Origin: Bradyrhizobium elkanii WSM2783
GTDB taxonomy: Bacteria; Pseudomonadota; Alphaproteobacteria; Rhizobiales; Xanthobacteraceae
DNA length: 64,000 nt
Reading direction: 5' to 3'
Assembly: GCF_000472865.1 (NCBI RefSeq)
Contig: NZ_AXAP01000032.1
Coordinates: 33,005 to 97,004, forward strand
Each line of letters opens with the position of its first letter. Positions within the stretch are counted from its first letter, which is position 1. The notes beneath the pieces were generated by a model. It searched no databases. It was not told where the DNA came from and saw only the letters and a program-made list of their open reading frames with translations. Positions 54,322 to 62,472 of this stretch are shown here, piece after piece. The position numbers were made by a program, and so were the translations under genes.

Positions 54322-55743
54322 CTATCGCGCTCGTGCAAGAACGCGGGAGAAGGCGGCATCCGGATCTTTTTGCAAGGCCGTCGCAAGGTCGACCTCTTCT
54401 TCGCCCTTGACATGGATGCGCTTGAAATCGAGTTCGGGCGCATCGACCGGCACGGTCGCGTCGAGCCCCATCTTGGCGCTGATCCCTTTGTCGGTTGTCG
54501 GATCGAGCTTGGAGCCGAGCGCGCCGGACACGACCAGGAGATCGCGGTCGGCCTGGAAGCGGGTGGCGACCGCCCATTCGATCTCCTCGGAATCACCAAT
54601 GTCGACATCCTTGTCGACGACTATGACCTGCTTGATGTCATAGTGAGCGCCGAAGGCAGCCATGATGATGTTCTTCGGCTCGCCGTCGGCAATCTTGTCG
54701 ATCTTGACGGCAAGATGGTACCGACAGGTGCCACCCCGGGTGAGACGTACATCGAGCACGTTCGGGAAACTGCGCCGCAGATGCTGCACCAGCGTCGCCT
54801 CGCGCGGTACGCCGCCGAGAATGAGATGCTCGTAACCACCGCCGACGATGGTATGGTAGATTGGCTGAGCGCGGTGAGTGACCATGTCGACCTCGATCAC
54901 CTCGCGATCCGCACGCGGCCCGTAGTACTGGGGAAATTCGCCGAACGGCCCCTCTGGCTCCCGCACGCGGGGAAGAATTCGTCCCTCGATCACGATCTCC
55001 GCATGGGCGGGAACGCGGACCGAGTTGGTCTTGCATTTCACGACATCGACGGGGTGACCGAGCAGCGCGCCGGCAATCGCCATCTCGTCCTCGTCCAGCG
55101 CAGCAATCGCCTGCGACGCCAGGAGCAGGGCCGGATGAACCCCAATGACGATGGCGATTTCGAGTGCCTCACCAGCTTCCTCAGCCATGCGGAAATAGGA
55201 CAGCGTGTGCCGTGGCAACAACAGAACGCCGATCCGGTTCGGACCGCTGATCTGGCAGCGGTGGATCGAGACGTTCTGAATGCCGTTGCGCGGATTGCGC
55301 GCTATCAACAGCCCCGCCGTGATGTAGGGGCCGCTGTCGCGCTCGTTATGTTTCGGGATCGGCAGCTGCCGGAGGAGATCGACCTCGTTGTGGACAACCT
55401 CCTGCACCGGCCCGCTTGCCACTTCACGGCTCGGCAGCGGATTGCGCGCCGCCGCGAGGAAACGCGTCAGCAATTGCTCCTCGCTGACGCCGATGGAATC
55501 GGCGACCCAGTCGCGAGCCGCGAACAGATTTGAGACCACCGGAATGTCGTGCCCGCCGGGCTTTGGAAACAACACCGCGCGGTCACGCTCCAGCCCTTTC
55601 GAAACGGCAGCGAGCTCATCGGCAAGCCCTACTCCCTCGCGAGCAACCGCGAGTTTGCCGCGCTCGGCGAGGTGAGCGAGCCATGATCGCAAGTCTTTCG
55701 GCGCCTCCGCCGCAGCGGCTCTGGCCAGGTTCTCGGTCCGCAT
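54322..55743 (-). CDS. UbiD-family prenylated-FMN decarboxylase (HmfF candidate)
   Basis: 473 residues from the ATG at 55743 (AAAGGA upstream). UbiD features: 'DLRSWLAHLAERGKL', 'IHRCQISGPNRIGVLL', 'VIGVHPALLLASQ', 'PEGPFGEFPQYYG' and 'GLDATVPVDAPELDFKRI'. It depends on prFMN, made by the UbiX gene next to it. In furan pathways the UbiD enzyme HmfF turns 2,5-furandicarboxylate into 2-furoate; the hmfABCDE-like genes downstream make that reading attractive. Aromatic hydroxy-acid decarboxylases are the alternative. The active-site Arg/His that mark HmfF were not checked. Confidence 0.88.
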   Translation of the reverse strand: MRTENLARAAAAEAPKDLRSWLAHLAERGKLAVAREGVGLADELAAVSKGLERDRAVLFPKPGGHDIPVVSNLFAARDWVADSIGVSEEQLLTRFLAAARNPLPSREVASGPVQEVVHNEVDLLRQLPIPKHNERDSGPYITAGLLIARNPRNGIQNVSIHRCQISGPNRIGVLLLPRHTLSYFRMAEEAGEALEIAIVIGVHPALLLASQAIAALDEDEMAIAGALLGHPVDVVKCKTNSVRVPAHAEIVIEGRILPRVREPEGPFGEFPQYYGPRADREVIEVDMVTHRAQPIYHTIVGGGYEHLILGGVPREATLVQHLRRSFPNVLDVRLTRGGTCRYHLAVKIDKIADGEPKNIIMAAFGAHYDIKQVIVVDKDVDIGDSEEIEWAVATRFQADRDLLVVSGALGSKLDPTTDKGISAKMGLDATVPVDAPELDFKRIHVKGEEEVDLATALQKDPDAAFSRVLARAR

Positions 55744-55768
55744 ATGGCGATCCTTTCCGTGGTCTTCT

Positions 55769-56389
55769 TCAAGCATAGGGAGCAATTTTTCGCGGCGAAC
55801 GACGCTTCAACGCCTCGTCCTCGCCCCAGCGGCGCACCACGCCGATGTCGATGTCGAACAGGTCGAGCACGCGCCCGACCGTATGCTCGACCATGTCGTC
55901 CAGGCTGTCGGGCTTGGCATAGAACGCCGGCACCGGCGGCGCGATGATCGCTCCCATCTCTGAAAGCGCGGTCATGGTACGCAGGTGGCCGGTGTGCAGC
56001 GGCGTCTCGCGCACCATCAACACCAGCCGGCGACGCTCCTTGAGCACAACGTCGGCGGCCCTGGTCAGGAGCGTGGTGGTGACGCCGGACGCGATCTCCG
56101 ACATTGATCGCATCGAACAGGGCGCGATGATCATGCCCGCCGTGCGGAACGAGCCACTGGAGATCGAAGCCGCCATGTCGTCGATGGCGTGGCTGAAATC
56201 GGCCAGCACCTTCACCTCGGCGATCTTCAGGTCGGTTTCATAGGCGAAGGTCTGCTCCGCCGTCTTCGACATCACCAGGTGCGTTTCGACACCGGCGTTG
56301 CGGAGCAATTGCAGCAAGCGCACGCCGTAGACGACGCCGGAGGCTCCGGAGATGCCGATAATCAGCCGTGAGGGCGTCCGATCCTGCAT
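55769..56389 (-). CDS. UbiX-type flavin prenyltransferase
   Basis: 206 residues from the ATG at 56389. Rossmann-like start 'IIGISGASGVVYGVRLLQLL', 'PCSMRSMSEIASGVTTTLLTRAADVVLKERRRLVLMVRETPL' (prenyl/FMN pocket, family hallmark) and 'PPVPAFYAKPDSLDDMV'. It makes prenylated FMN for the UbiD protein whose gene starts 26 bases downstream. First gene of the long minus-strand block. Confidence 0.93.
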   Translation of the reverse strand: MQDRTPSRLIIGISGASGVVYGVRLLQLLRNAGVETHLVMSKTAEQTFAYETDLKIAEVKVLADFSHAIDDMAASISSGSFRTAGMIIAPCSMRSMSEIASGVTTTLLTRAADVVLKERRRLVLMVRETPLHTGHLRTMTALSEMGAIIAPPVPAFYAKPDSLDDMVEHTVGRVLDLFDIDIGVVRRWGEDEALKRRSPRKIAPYA

Positions 56390-56555
56390 GACGTTTCGCT
56401 TCTGCTCCCTGCTGCCGCGACGCAAGTGACGCCAGGCGTCGCGGCCATCGAAATGAATGTTGTTTGCCTGGGCGGTGCGGTGCCCCGATTTCGGGCTGCA
56501 GGCGCGTCAAGCTGTTTGAACGGACAGTAGAGGCAAGCTAAGATCAGTACAAATA

Positions 56556-56579
56556 ATGATTGATGATAAACTCAATCAT
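56556..56579. promoter_or_regulatory. Candidate LysR operator (8-bp perfect dyad)
   Basis: ATGATTGA-N8-TCAATCAT lies in the AT-rich divergent region between ubiX (start 56389) and the LysR gene (start 56646). Its position and symmetry suit a LysR-type recognition site with control of both directions. Confidence 0.55.
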
Positions 56580-56645
56580 CCAAAATGATGCCTAGCGGCA
56601 GCCTACAGCACCGGCGCGTCGTCGAGGACAGGAAGGAAAAAACCA

Positions 56646-57617
56646 ATGGAACTCAGGCAGATGCAATACTTCCTTTGCCTGGCGGAAGAGAGGAACGTGA
56701 CCCGCGCAGCCCGCCAGCTCAACATCGTACAGCCGGCACTCAGCATGCAGATCGCCAAACTTGAGGCCGAGCTTGGCCAAAAGCTGTTCGAGCGGAGCAT
56801 CAACGGAATGACGCTGACGGTCGCCGGCGAAGCGTTCTCCCGGCTCGTGTTTCCCATCGTGCGCGACGTCGAATATGCCAAGCAGGAAATGGCGCGGCTC
56901 AACGGCCGTATTTCCGGCCGGGTGTCGGTCGGACTGATTACCTCGGTGGCGCAGAGCACGATGGCGAGTTCGTCCGCAACCGTTGCGCATCTCTATCCGG
57001 AAATCACGCTCTCGGCCTGCGAGGGATACACGGAAACCTTGACCGACTGGGTGAATTCCGGGCAACTCGACTTTGCGCTGATCAACGTGCCGCGCCGGCG
57101 GGTTTCGCTCGCCACGCACCACGTAATGGACGAAGAGATGGTGTTCGCCTGCCGAAAGGATGCGCCGATCAAGCCACCGACGAACCTGCGTTTCGGGCAT
57201 CTCGCCGAGTTCGACCTGGTCATGCCATCGAAACGGCACGGCCTGCGCATGATCCTCGAGGAGCACGCCACCACGGCCGGCATCGAATTGAAGCCGAGGC
57301 TGGAGCTCGACACGCTACCCGCGGTGTGCGACGTGATCGCCACCACCAATCTCGTGACCGTGCTGCCCACGATTGCACTTCAACAGTCGCTTGCGGACGG
57401 CAGGGTGAGAGCGCACCGCTTCGCCGAACCGCGCATCGTCCGATCGATCGCCTGGGTTCATCATCCGCGCCGAATGGTGTCCGCCGCCGCCAGAGCCGTG
57501 CTGGACATCATTCGCCACGACCTGCTCGAGGCCGCGACATCGGCAAGCAACTATGTGCAGCCGGCTTCGGGAGATACGGCAAGGCGCCGGGCTGTACGGC
57601 GCGCCAAGTCGCGGTAG
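56646..57617 (+). CDS. LysR-family transcriptional regulator
   Basis: 323 residues. HTH at about 1-60 ('MELRQMQYFLCLAEERNVTRAARQLNIVQPALSMQI' region) with 'LE.ELGQKLFERSINGMTLT'. The binding domain includes 'GRVSVGLITSV' and 'RMVSAAARAVLDII'. It is divergent from the ubiX-ubiD-ABC operon and is followed, with 114 bases between, by the 2-hydroxyacid oxidase. It is likely the activator of the importer/decarboxylase block and perhaps of the oxidases. Confidence 0.92.
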   Translation: MELRQMQYFLCLAEERNVTRAARQLNIVQPALSMQIAKLEAELGQKLFERSINGMTLTVAGEAFSRLVFPIVRDVEYAKQEMARLNGRISGRVSVGLITSVAQSTMASSSATVAHLYPEITLSACEGYTETLTDWVNSGQLDFALINVPRRRVSLATHHVMDEEMVFACRKDAPIKPPTNLRFGHLAEFDLVMPSKRHGLRMILEEHATTAGIELKPRLELDTLPAVCDVIATTNLVTVLPTIALQQSLADGRVRAHRFAEPRIVRSIAWVHHPRRMVSAAARAVLDIIRHDLLEAATSASNYVQPASGDTARRRAVRRAKSR

Positions 57618-57731
57618 CCATCCTGCCGGCAATCATCAGAAGCTATCGCGGTCATCATCTCTAATTATTTGCGGTGATGACGATACGCATCCTATGAGAA
57701 GCGGGGGTCACGCAACCAAGGACGCTTTCTC

Positions 57732-58973
57732 ATGACCGGCGATCTTCGCCGCTCCTCACCGCGCGCGCAAGCCTGGGGTGCCGGCAGCGGAACAAGCCCC
57801 GAGGCTCGCTTGCGTCAGCGTTTGCCCACGCTGGATGACATCGAGCGCCGCGCCCGTCGCCGCATCCCGCGCTTTGCCTTCGATTTTCTCGAGGGCGGAA
57901 CGGGTGACGATCTGAACACCCGGCGCAATCGACTGGCGCTCGATGCGGTGGAGCTGGTCCCCCGCTACGGCAAGCCTGGTCCCGTGAGCACTGAGGTTGA
58001 GCTGTTCGGCGTCCGTTGCGCGGCGCCGATCGGCATCTCTCCTGTGGGAGTCGACGGCATCATCTGGCCCGGCGCCACGCGGATGTTCGCAGGCGCAGCC
58101 GGCAAGGCAAGGATTCCCTACATTGCCGGCACGCTCGCCACCGCCACGATCGAGGATGTCGCCGAGCTTGCCGGTCCCTATGCCTGGTTTCAGCTCTACG
58201 GACTGCCCGCCGACGACCACGCCGTCACCTTCGATCTGATCAAGCGGGCGGGCGCGGCCGGCGTGCGGGTGCTGGCGGCGACGCTGGATGCGCCGGTTCG
58301 CTCCAAGCGTCCTCGTGATCTGCGCAACGGCCTGGTGGTCCCATTCCGTCCCACGCCAAGAACCATCCTGGACGTGGCTCTGTCGCCGCCGTGGCTGCTT
58401 GCGCTCGCCACGGCGGGCACGCCCTCCTTTCGCAACATGGAGCGTTACGTCGAAAAGCCGGCAACGCTGGCGAACACCGCCGGCTTTGTACAGAGCCAGA
58501 TCAAGGGCACGTTTTCCTGGGATGTCATCAAGCGGATGCGGGATGCCTGGTCAGGCGCGCTGATCGTGAAAGGTGTCATGCATCCCGAGGATGCCGAACA
58601 GGCGCTTGCAGCGGGAGTGGATGGCATCCTGGTCTCCAATCATGGGGGTCGCCAGTTCGATGCTGCGCCTGCTGCGATCGACGTCCTGCCCGCTATCGCT
58701 GCAAGGGTCGGGACCAGAGCCACCATCCTGTTCGATAGCGGCATACGATCGGGCCTTGACGTCGCGCGCGCCATCGCGCTCGGCGCCAGCGGTACATTTG
58801 CGGGGCGCGCATTCCTGCTCGGGCTCGGCGGACTCGGGGAAAGAGGCACAGCCTATGTCGCCGGACTCTTGAAGGAAGAGCTGGAGACCGCGATGGGACA
58901 GCTCGGCGCACCATCGCTCGACGCGCTCGCGCAACTCACTCGCCGCCACCGCGGCGCCTTTGACTTTACCTGA
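57732..58973 (+). CDS. FMN-dependent alpha-hydroxyacid oxidase/dehydrogenase
   Basis: 413 residues of the lactate/glycolate/mandelate dehydrogenase family: 'ARRRIPRFAFDFLEGGTGDD' start, FMN contacts 'PIGISPVG', Lys280 in 'LIVKGV', the catalytic His304 and Arg307 in 'SNHGGRQFD', and 'DSGIRSGLDVARAIALGA'. It oxidises an (S)-2-hydroxyacid to the 2-keto acid. Next door a GlcD-type FAD oxidase could serve the other enantiomer. Confidence 0.92.
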   Translation: MTGDLRRSSPRAQAWGAGSGTSPEARLRQRLPTLDDIERRARRRIPRFAFDFLEGGTGDDLNTRRNRLALDAVELVPRYGKPGPVSTEVELFGVRCAAPIGISPVGVDGIIWPGATRMFAGAAGKARIPYIAGTLATATIEDVAELAGPYAWFQLYGLPADDHAVTFDLIKRAGAAGVRVLAATLDAPVRSKRPRDLRNGLVVPFRPTPRTILDVALSPPWLLALATAGTPSFRNMERYVEKPATLANTAGFVQSQIKGTFSWDVIKRMRDAWSGALIVKGVMHPEDAEQALAAGVDGILVSNHGGRQFDAAPAAIDVLPAIAARVGTRATILFDSGIRSGLDVARAIALGASGTFAGRAFLLGLGGLGERGTAYVAGLLKEELETAMGQLGAPSLDALAQLTRRHRGAFDFT

Positions 58974-58992
58974 CTGAAGGGGAGACGGCGTT

Positions 58993-60429
58993 GTGCACAT
59001 CATCGCGACGGGAGACATGCTGACGAACGACCTTGGCGACCGACTGCGCGCAATTCTTGGGCCCCAAGGCCTGGCCGAGCCGAATGCTGAGTTCGAGCGC
59101 TATTGTGTTTCTTTCGACGGCGCGTTCCGGGGACCCGCGCAATATATCGCGCGCCCCTCCTCCACCGCCCAAGTTTCTGCCGTCGTGACCGCATGCCGAA
59201 AGGCAGGCATTTCGATGGTGCCTCAGGGCGGCAACACCGGCCTGGCGGGCGGTGCTCAGCCAATCGATCCCCGCAGCGTGATCATTTCGCTGGAGCGGAT
59301 GCGCGCCCTGCGCGCGGTCGACGCGCAGAACGACACCATTACCGTCGAGGCAGGGATGACGCTCGCAGAGGTGCAGAGACATGCAGCCGATGTCGACCGG
59401 CTGTTTCCGCTCAGCCTCGCCTCCGAAGGATCCTGCCAGATCGGCGGCAACCTTTCGACCAACGCGGGAGGAACGCAGGTCCTGCGCTACGGCAACATGC
59501 GCGCTCTGACGCTCGGGCTCGAAGTCGTACTTCCCGACGGCAGCATGTGGAGCGGGCTGCGTGGCTTGCGCAAGGACTCGACCGGCTACGATCTCAAACA
59601 GCTCTTTATCGGAGCCGAGGGCACGCTCGGCATCATCACGGCCGCCACGCTGCGGCTGTTTCCGAGACCGCGAGACATCGTCACGGCTTTCGTTGCTGTC
59701 CCGACGCCGGCGGCGGCACTTGATCTCCTCCACCTCGCCCGCAGCCACGTCGGCGAGAGCCTGAGCGCGTTTGAGCTGATGCGGCGCGAATGCATGAAGT
59801 GGGTCTTGGTGGCATTGCCGGGACAAACCTCACCCTTTGCCGAGGAGCATCCATGGTATGTGCTCATCGAGGCTGCCGGCCGGGGCGAGCCGGGTTCGCT
59901 GCGTGATCCGATCGAGCAAATGCTGTCCGAGGCGCTGGAAAAAGGCCTGGTGATCGACGGCGTGCTTGCGGATTCGGAGGCGCAGCGCCGCCGTCTCTGG
60001 GCCCTTCGCGAAGGCCAGGCCGAAGCACAGAAAGCGGGTGGCGCCGGCATCAAGCACGACGTCTCGGTCCCGGTGTCGCAGGTGCCTGAGTTCATCGCGC
60101 GTGCCGACGCTGCGCTGGCGGACGCAATCCCGGGCATCCGTCCCTTTGCGTTCGGCCATCTCGGCGACGGCAATATTCATTATAATCCGATGCCGCCGGA
60201 GGGCATTAGCTCCAGTCAGTTCAATGAACGTCGGAGCGAAATCAACCGGATTGTGCACGACATCGTCGCCGATCTCGGCGGTTCGATCAGCGCAGAACAC
60301 GGCGTGGGCCAACTCCGTCGATCGGAGATGCTGCGCTACAAATCACCAGCAGAGCTGAGCGCGCTGAGGCTCCTGAAGCAAGCCTTCGATCCCCACAATC
60401 TCATGAATCCTGGCAAAGTCATCGCCTAA
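58993..60429 (+). CDS. FAD-linked 2-hydroxyacid dehydrogenase (GlcD/D2HGDH type)
   Basis: 478 residues from a GTG with GGGAG 9 bases upstream; an ATG 24 bases later has no spaced site. FAD-binding PP-loop 'MVPQGGNTGLAGGAQP', 'EGTLGIITAATLRLF', C-terminal 'FGHLGDGNIHYNP' and 'SAEHGVGQLRR' that holds the metal/substrate His. Family members oxidise D-lactate, glycolate or D-2-hydroxyglutarate. Coupled to the FMN oxidase by a 19-base gap. Confidence 0.92.
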   Translation: MHIIATGDMLTNDLGDRLRAILGPQGLAEPNAEFERYCVSFDGAFRGPAQYIARPSSTAQVSAVVTACRKAGISMVPQGGNTGLAGGAQPIDPRSVIISLERMRALRAVDAQNDTITVEAGMTLAEVQRHAADVDRLFPLSLASEGSCQIGGNLSTNAGGTQVLRYGNMRALTLGLEVVLPDGSMWSGLRGLRKDSTGYDLKQLFIGAEGTLGIITAATLRLFPRPRDIVTAFVAVPTPAAALDLLHLARSHVGESLSAFELMRRECMKWVLVALPGQTSPFAEEHPWYVLIEAAGRGEPGSLRDPIEQMLSEALEKGLVIDGVLADSEAQRRRLWALREGQAEAQKAGGAGIKHDVSVPVSQVPEFIARADAALADAIPGIRPFAFGHLGDGNIHYNPMPPEGISSSQFNERRSEINRIVHDIVADLGGSISAEHGVGQLRRSEMLRYKSPAELSALRLLKQAFDPHNLMNPGKVIA

Positions 60430-60618
60430 GCCTGCCGACGCGACGATTGGCTTTGCGTTTGCTCGATCGATCCATATCGATGCGAATGAAGTCGCCGCGA
60501 TAGGTCACTTCGCCGAGGTAAATGACGCGATCGCTAGCGGTGTTGAAGACCCGCCGCGCCTCCGCGACCGGAGAACCAAGCAGAATTTCAAGAAGCTTGG
60601 ATGCTTCGAGATCGGCTG
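60419..60618 (-). pseudogene. GntR-family regulator, C-terminal (UTRA) remnant
   Basis: The minus-strand frame ending at a TGA at 60419 reads 'LLEILLGSPVAEARRVFNT', 'VIYLGEVTYRGDFIRIDMD', the C-terminal part of UTRA ligand-binding domains of GntR/HutC regulators. The N-terminal winged helix and the first half of UTRA are gone. Its open end faces the start of the binding-protein stump on the plus strand. Confidence 0.7.
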
Positions 60619-60756
60619 TACCGATACTCCGACAACACGACTACGAACTGGCTGCAGCAATCCACCGATTTCTTCATGGCGAACGCCGGCATCAAGGATT
60701 TCACCCCGGCCAACAAATATTTCGACCCGAGCCTTTACCTCAAGACGATTGCGTAG
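60616..60756 (+). pseudogene. ABC substrate-binding protein, C-terminal remnant
   Basis: 46 codons ending in TAG: 'LYRYSDNTTTNWLQQSTDFF' then 'KDFTPANKYFDPSLYLKTIA'. This is the C-terminal helix set typical of NMT1/TauA-like periplasmic binding proteins. No start codon or signal peptide remains. It abuts the truncated end of the GntR stump. Confidence 0.6.
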
Positions 60757-60810
60757 ATGGCCATTAGCCCAAGCCCGCTTGAGGCCGGCGGGCCGCGGCG
60801 GAGCCGGCGA

Positions 60811-61347
60811 TCAATAACGACCGCCATTGCTCTTTTGTTGCGTGAGCCATTCCGACAACGTTCTCGGTGTCGATCCTGAAGTCTTGCGATCGAATTGGCT
60901 TCGTGATGCCTTGGGAACGTTCCGGATACCCTTGTCCGAAGGTTTTCGCAAAAGCTCTGCAGACTGCGTCTCCATGACGGCCTCTGAAGCAGCGGCTAAT
61001 CGCGCGGCAGCCTCCTTTTCGAGGCGCATTTTTTTCAATCGCGCCATCTTGTCGCGCTCTGCTTCTGCTTCGGCGCTGTCCGACAAAAGCGTCTTTTGGT
61101 GCACGATCTCAGCCGAGACCAGGACCCCGATCACAGTTCCTTCGCCAAGAGCCTTGCAGGCTTCGAACCGATGCAGTCCCTCGACCAGAACGAACCGGCC
61201 TTCGTCGGGCCGAACGAGAATGGGGACTTGTTGTCCGATTTCTAAAATACTTTCCGCGATTTCTTGAACGAGCTCAGGCTTGAGTGCTTTCTTCCTCTTC
61301 ACGGGAATGTAAATCTTGTCGATTGGGAAGCTTTCCGGCTTGGACAT
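60811..61347 (-). CDS. ParB N-terminal-like domain protein
   Basis: 178 residues from the ATG at 61347 (GGAG nine bases upstream). The ParB/Srx-like domain covers about 5-90: 'FPIDKIYIPVKRKKALKPELV', 'ESILEIGQQVPILVRP' and 'VLVEGLHRFEACKALGEGTV', with the 'EGxHRxEA' nucleotide loop intact. The rest is a charged coiled region ('EAEAERDKMARLKKMRLEKEAAA') and a basic Ser-rich tail. Typical of small island- or plasmid-borne ParB-domain proteins; a partition role is not implied because there is no ParA gene here. Confidence 0.78.
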   Translation of the reverse strand: MSKPESFPIDKIYIPVKRKKALKPELVQEIAESILEIGQQVPILVRPDEGRFVLVEGLHRFEACKALGEGTVIGVLVSAEIVHQKTLLSDSAEAEAERDKMARLKKMRLEKEAAARLAAASEAVMETQSAELLRKPSDKGIRNVPKASRSQFDRKTSGSTPRTLSEWLTQQKSNGGRY

Positions 61348-61861
61348 AGCTTCTACTCCGCAGTGACTGAGCTCAATTACCGAACCACCTGGCGGCGGTG
61401 GCAAGATTTTAGGGATGAAGCGCTCTACCGCCAAGGCAATTTCCGCGCGTCCCTCGCGCGACACCGGTCGGACGACCGCCCCTTTTTTGGGTCCAGTTTC
61501 CTATCGGCTGAGGAATCAAAACTGGTGGTGCCACGAACGAGAAGGCCCTGCTTCTAATTTGATTAGCCGATCGCATCCTTACGCTTGCGAAACTCGACCG
61601 CGTGATCGCACGCGGCGATCTCAGAGCAAGGAAAACACGGCCACTCGGTGGTGGTGATGAGAAGCGAGATCGCGCGCTACATCGAGCAATGGTCCGACGT
61701 GAAACCGCGCACTGAAGGGGTACGCAGTGATTGAGGTTTCAGCCGACTTAAACAGCGAGGGCGAGCGCTTTTCGAGTTTCTGAGGTTCGACTTCGTCAAC
61801 GGAATCGATCTTCGGATATTCCGAACCGGTAAGCCATTTATTTTACTGATGTTTTTTGACC
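61348..61861. other. Intergenic, nothing recognised
   Basis: 514 bases between the ParB-domain gene and the tRNA fragment. A plus-strand frame ending at about 61732 ('MRSEIARYIEQWSDVKPRTE') could be the tail of an old gene but matches nothing I know. Base composition drifts to lower GC at the right end. Confidence 0.5.
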
Positions 61862-61913
61862 TGGCTGGGGCGGGAGGGATCGAACCTCCGAATGGCGGAA
61901 TCAAAATCCGCTG
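61862..61913 (-). other. tRNA-Gln(TTG) 3' fragment, probable attachment-site copy
   Basis: On the minus strand the 52 bases contain the anticodon arm (GCGGA-TTTTGAT-TCCGC, anticodon TTG), the variable loop, a perfect T arm (GGAGG-TTCGATC-CCTCC), the 3' acceptor strand and CCA. The D arm and 5' acceptor strand are missing; sequence to the right is unrelated. This is the usual outcome of integration into the 3' half of a tRNA gene. By geometry, the element should extend rightward from 61914. Confidence 0.8.
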
Positions 61914-62045
61914 AATATCTCAATATTATCAAAGAGATTTCTGAACTTTCCCTCTCCGTTCGCCCCTTGACGATATTGGAGAGTTTCCTGCGTTCGGAAT
62001 GATGTGTTTTGCGCGCACAGGTCTGTGTCCATCCCACGACACGCG

Positions 62046-62242
62046 CTCAAACGATAGCGGCCCTTCCGGCAGGACAGGCACTTGAGCGAGGCCGCGAGCT
62101 TCCAAAGCGGCGTGTCCCGCGGCCGCCGGATGGCGTCCAGCGGTAGGGCTGCCCTGGTCTTGCACTCGACCTCCAGCCAGCCGAGCCCGCCGTTGATGCA
62201 CCGGCCGATGGTCGGGGACGACTGGGCGGGGCCGCCGTAGCC
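62046..62242 (-). pseudogene. Decayed zinc-ribbon-type hypothetical protein
   Basis: One minus-strand frame reads 'GYGGPAQSSPTIGRCINGG', 'GWLEVECKTRAALPLDAIRR' and 'WKLEAALKCLSCRKGRY'. It matches a Cys-rich hypothetical protein often found in Rhizobiales accessory DNA. A TAG lies in frame just before the first residue shown (62246-62248), the first Cys pair seems shortened, and no good start remains. Confidence 0.5.
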
Positions 62243-62472
62243 CTCCTAGGCACGGACGAGGCATCGGCCCTCCGCACGTCCGCCCACCCCGAGACGGCCC
62301 TCTGAGCGGCCTCCCGAGGCCGCTCAGCGCGTATGCCGGCGCCCATGCGAGGGCTAATCACTCTTCGAGCGGCTCGGCTACCATCTCTCGGTCGGAGGAA
62401 GTACGATTGCGGGGCGCAAATGGCGATGGGGCGTGCTGCGTCATGACGTACAAGCCGGAAGCAAGACCAAAC

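Noticed and set aside
61677..61904. 75-codon minus-strand frame beginning 'MIPPFGGSIPPAPARSK'
   Set aside because: Its N-terminus is the translated tRNA-Gln fragment, a frequent annotation artefact.
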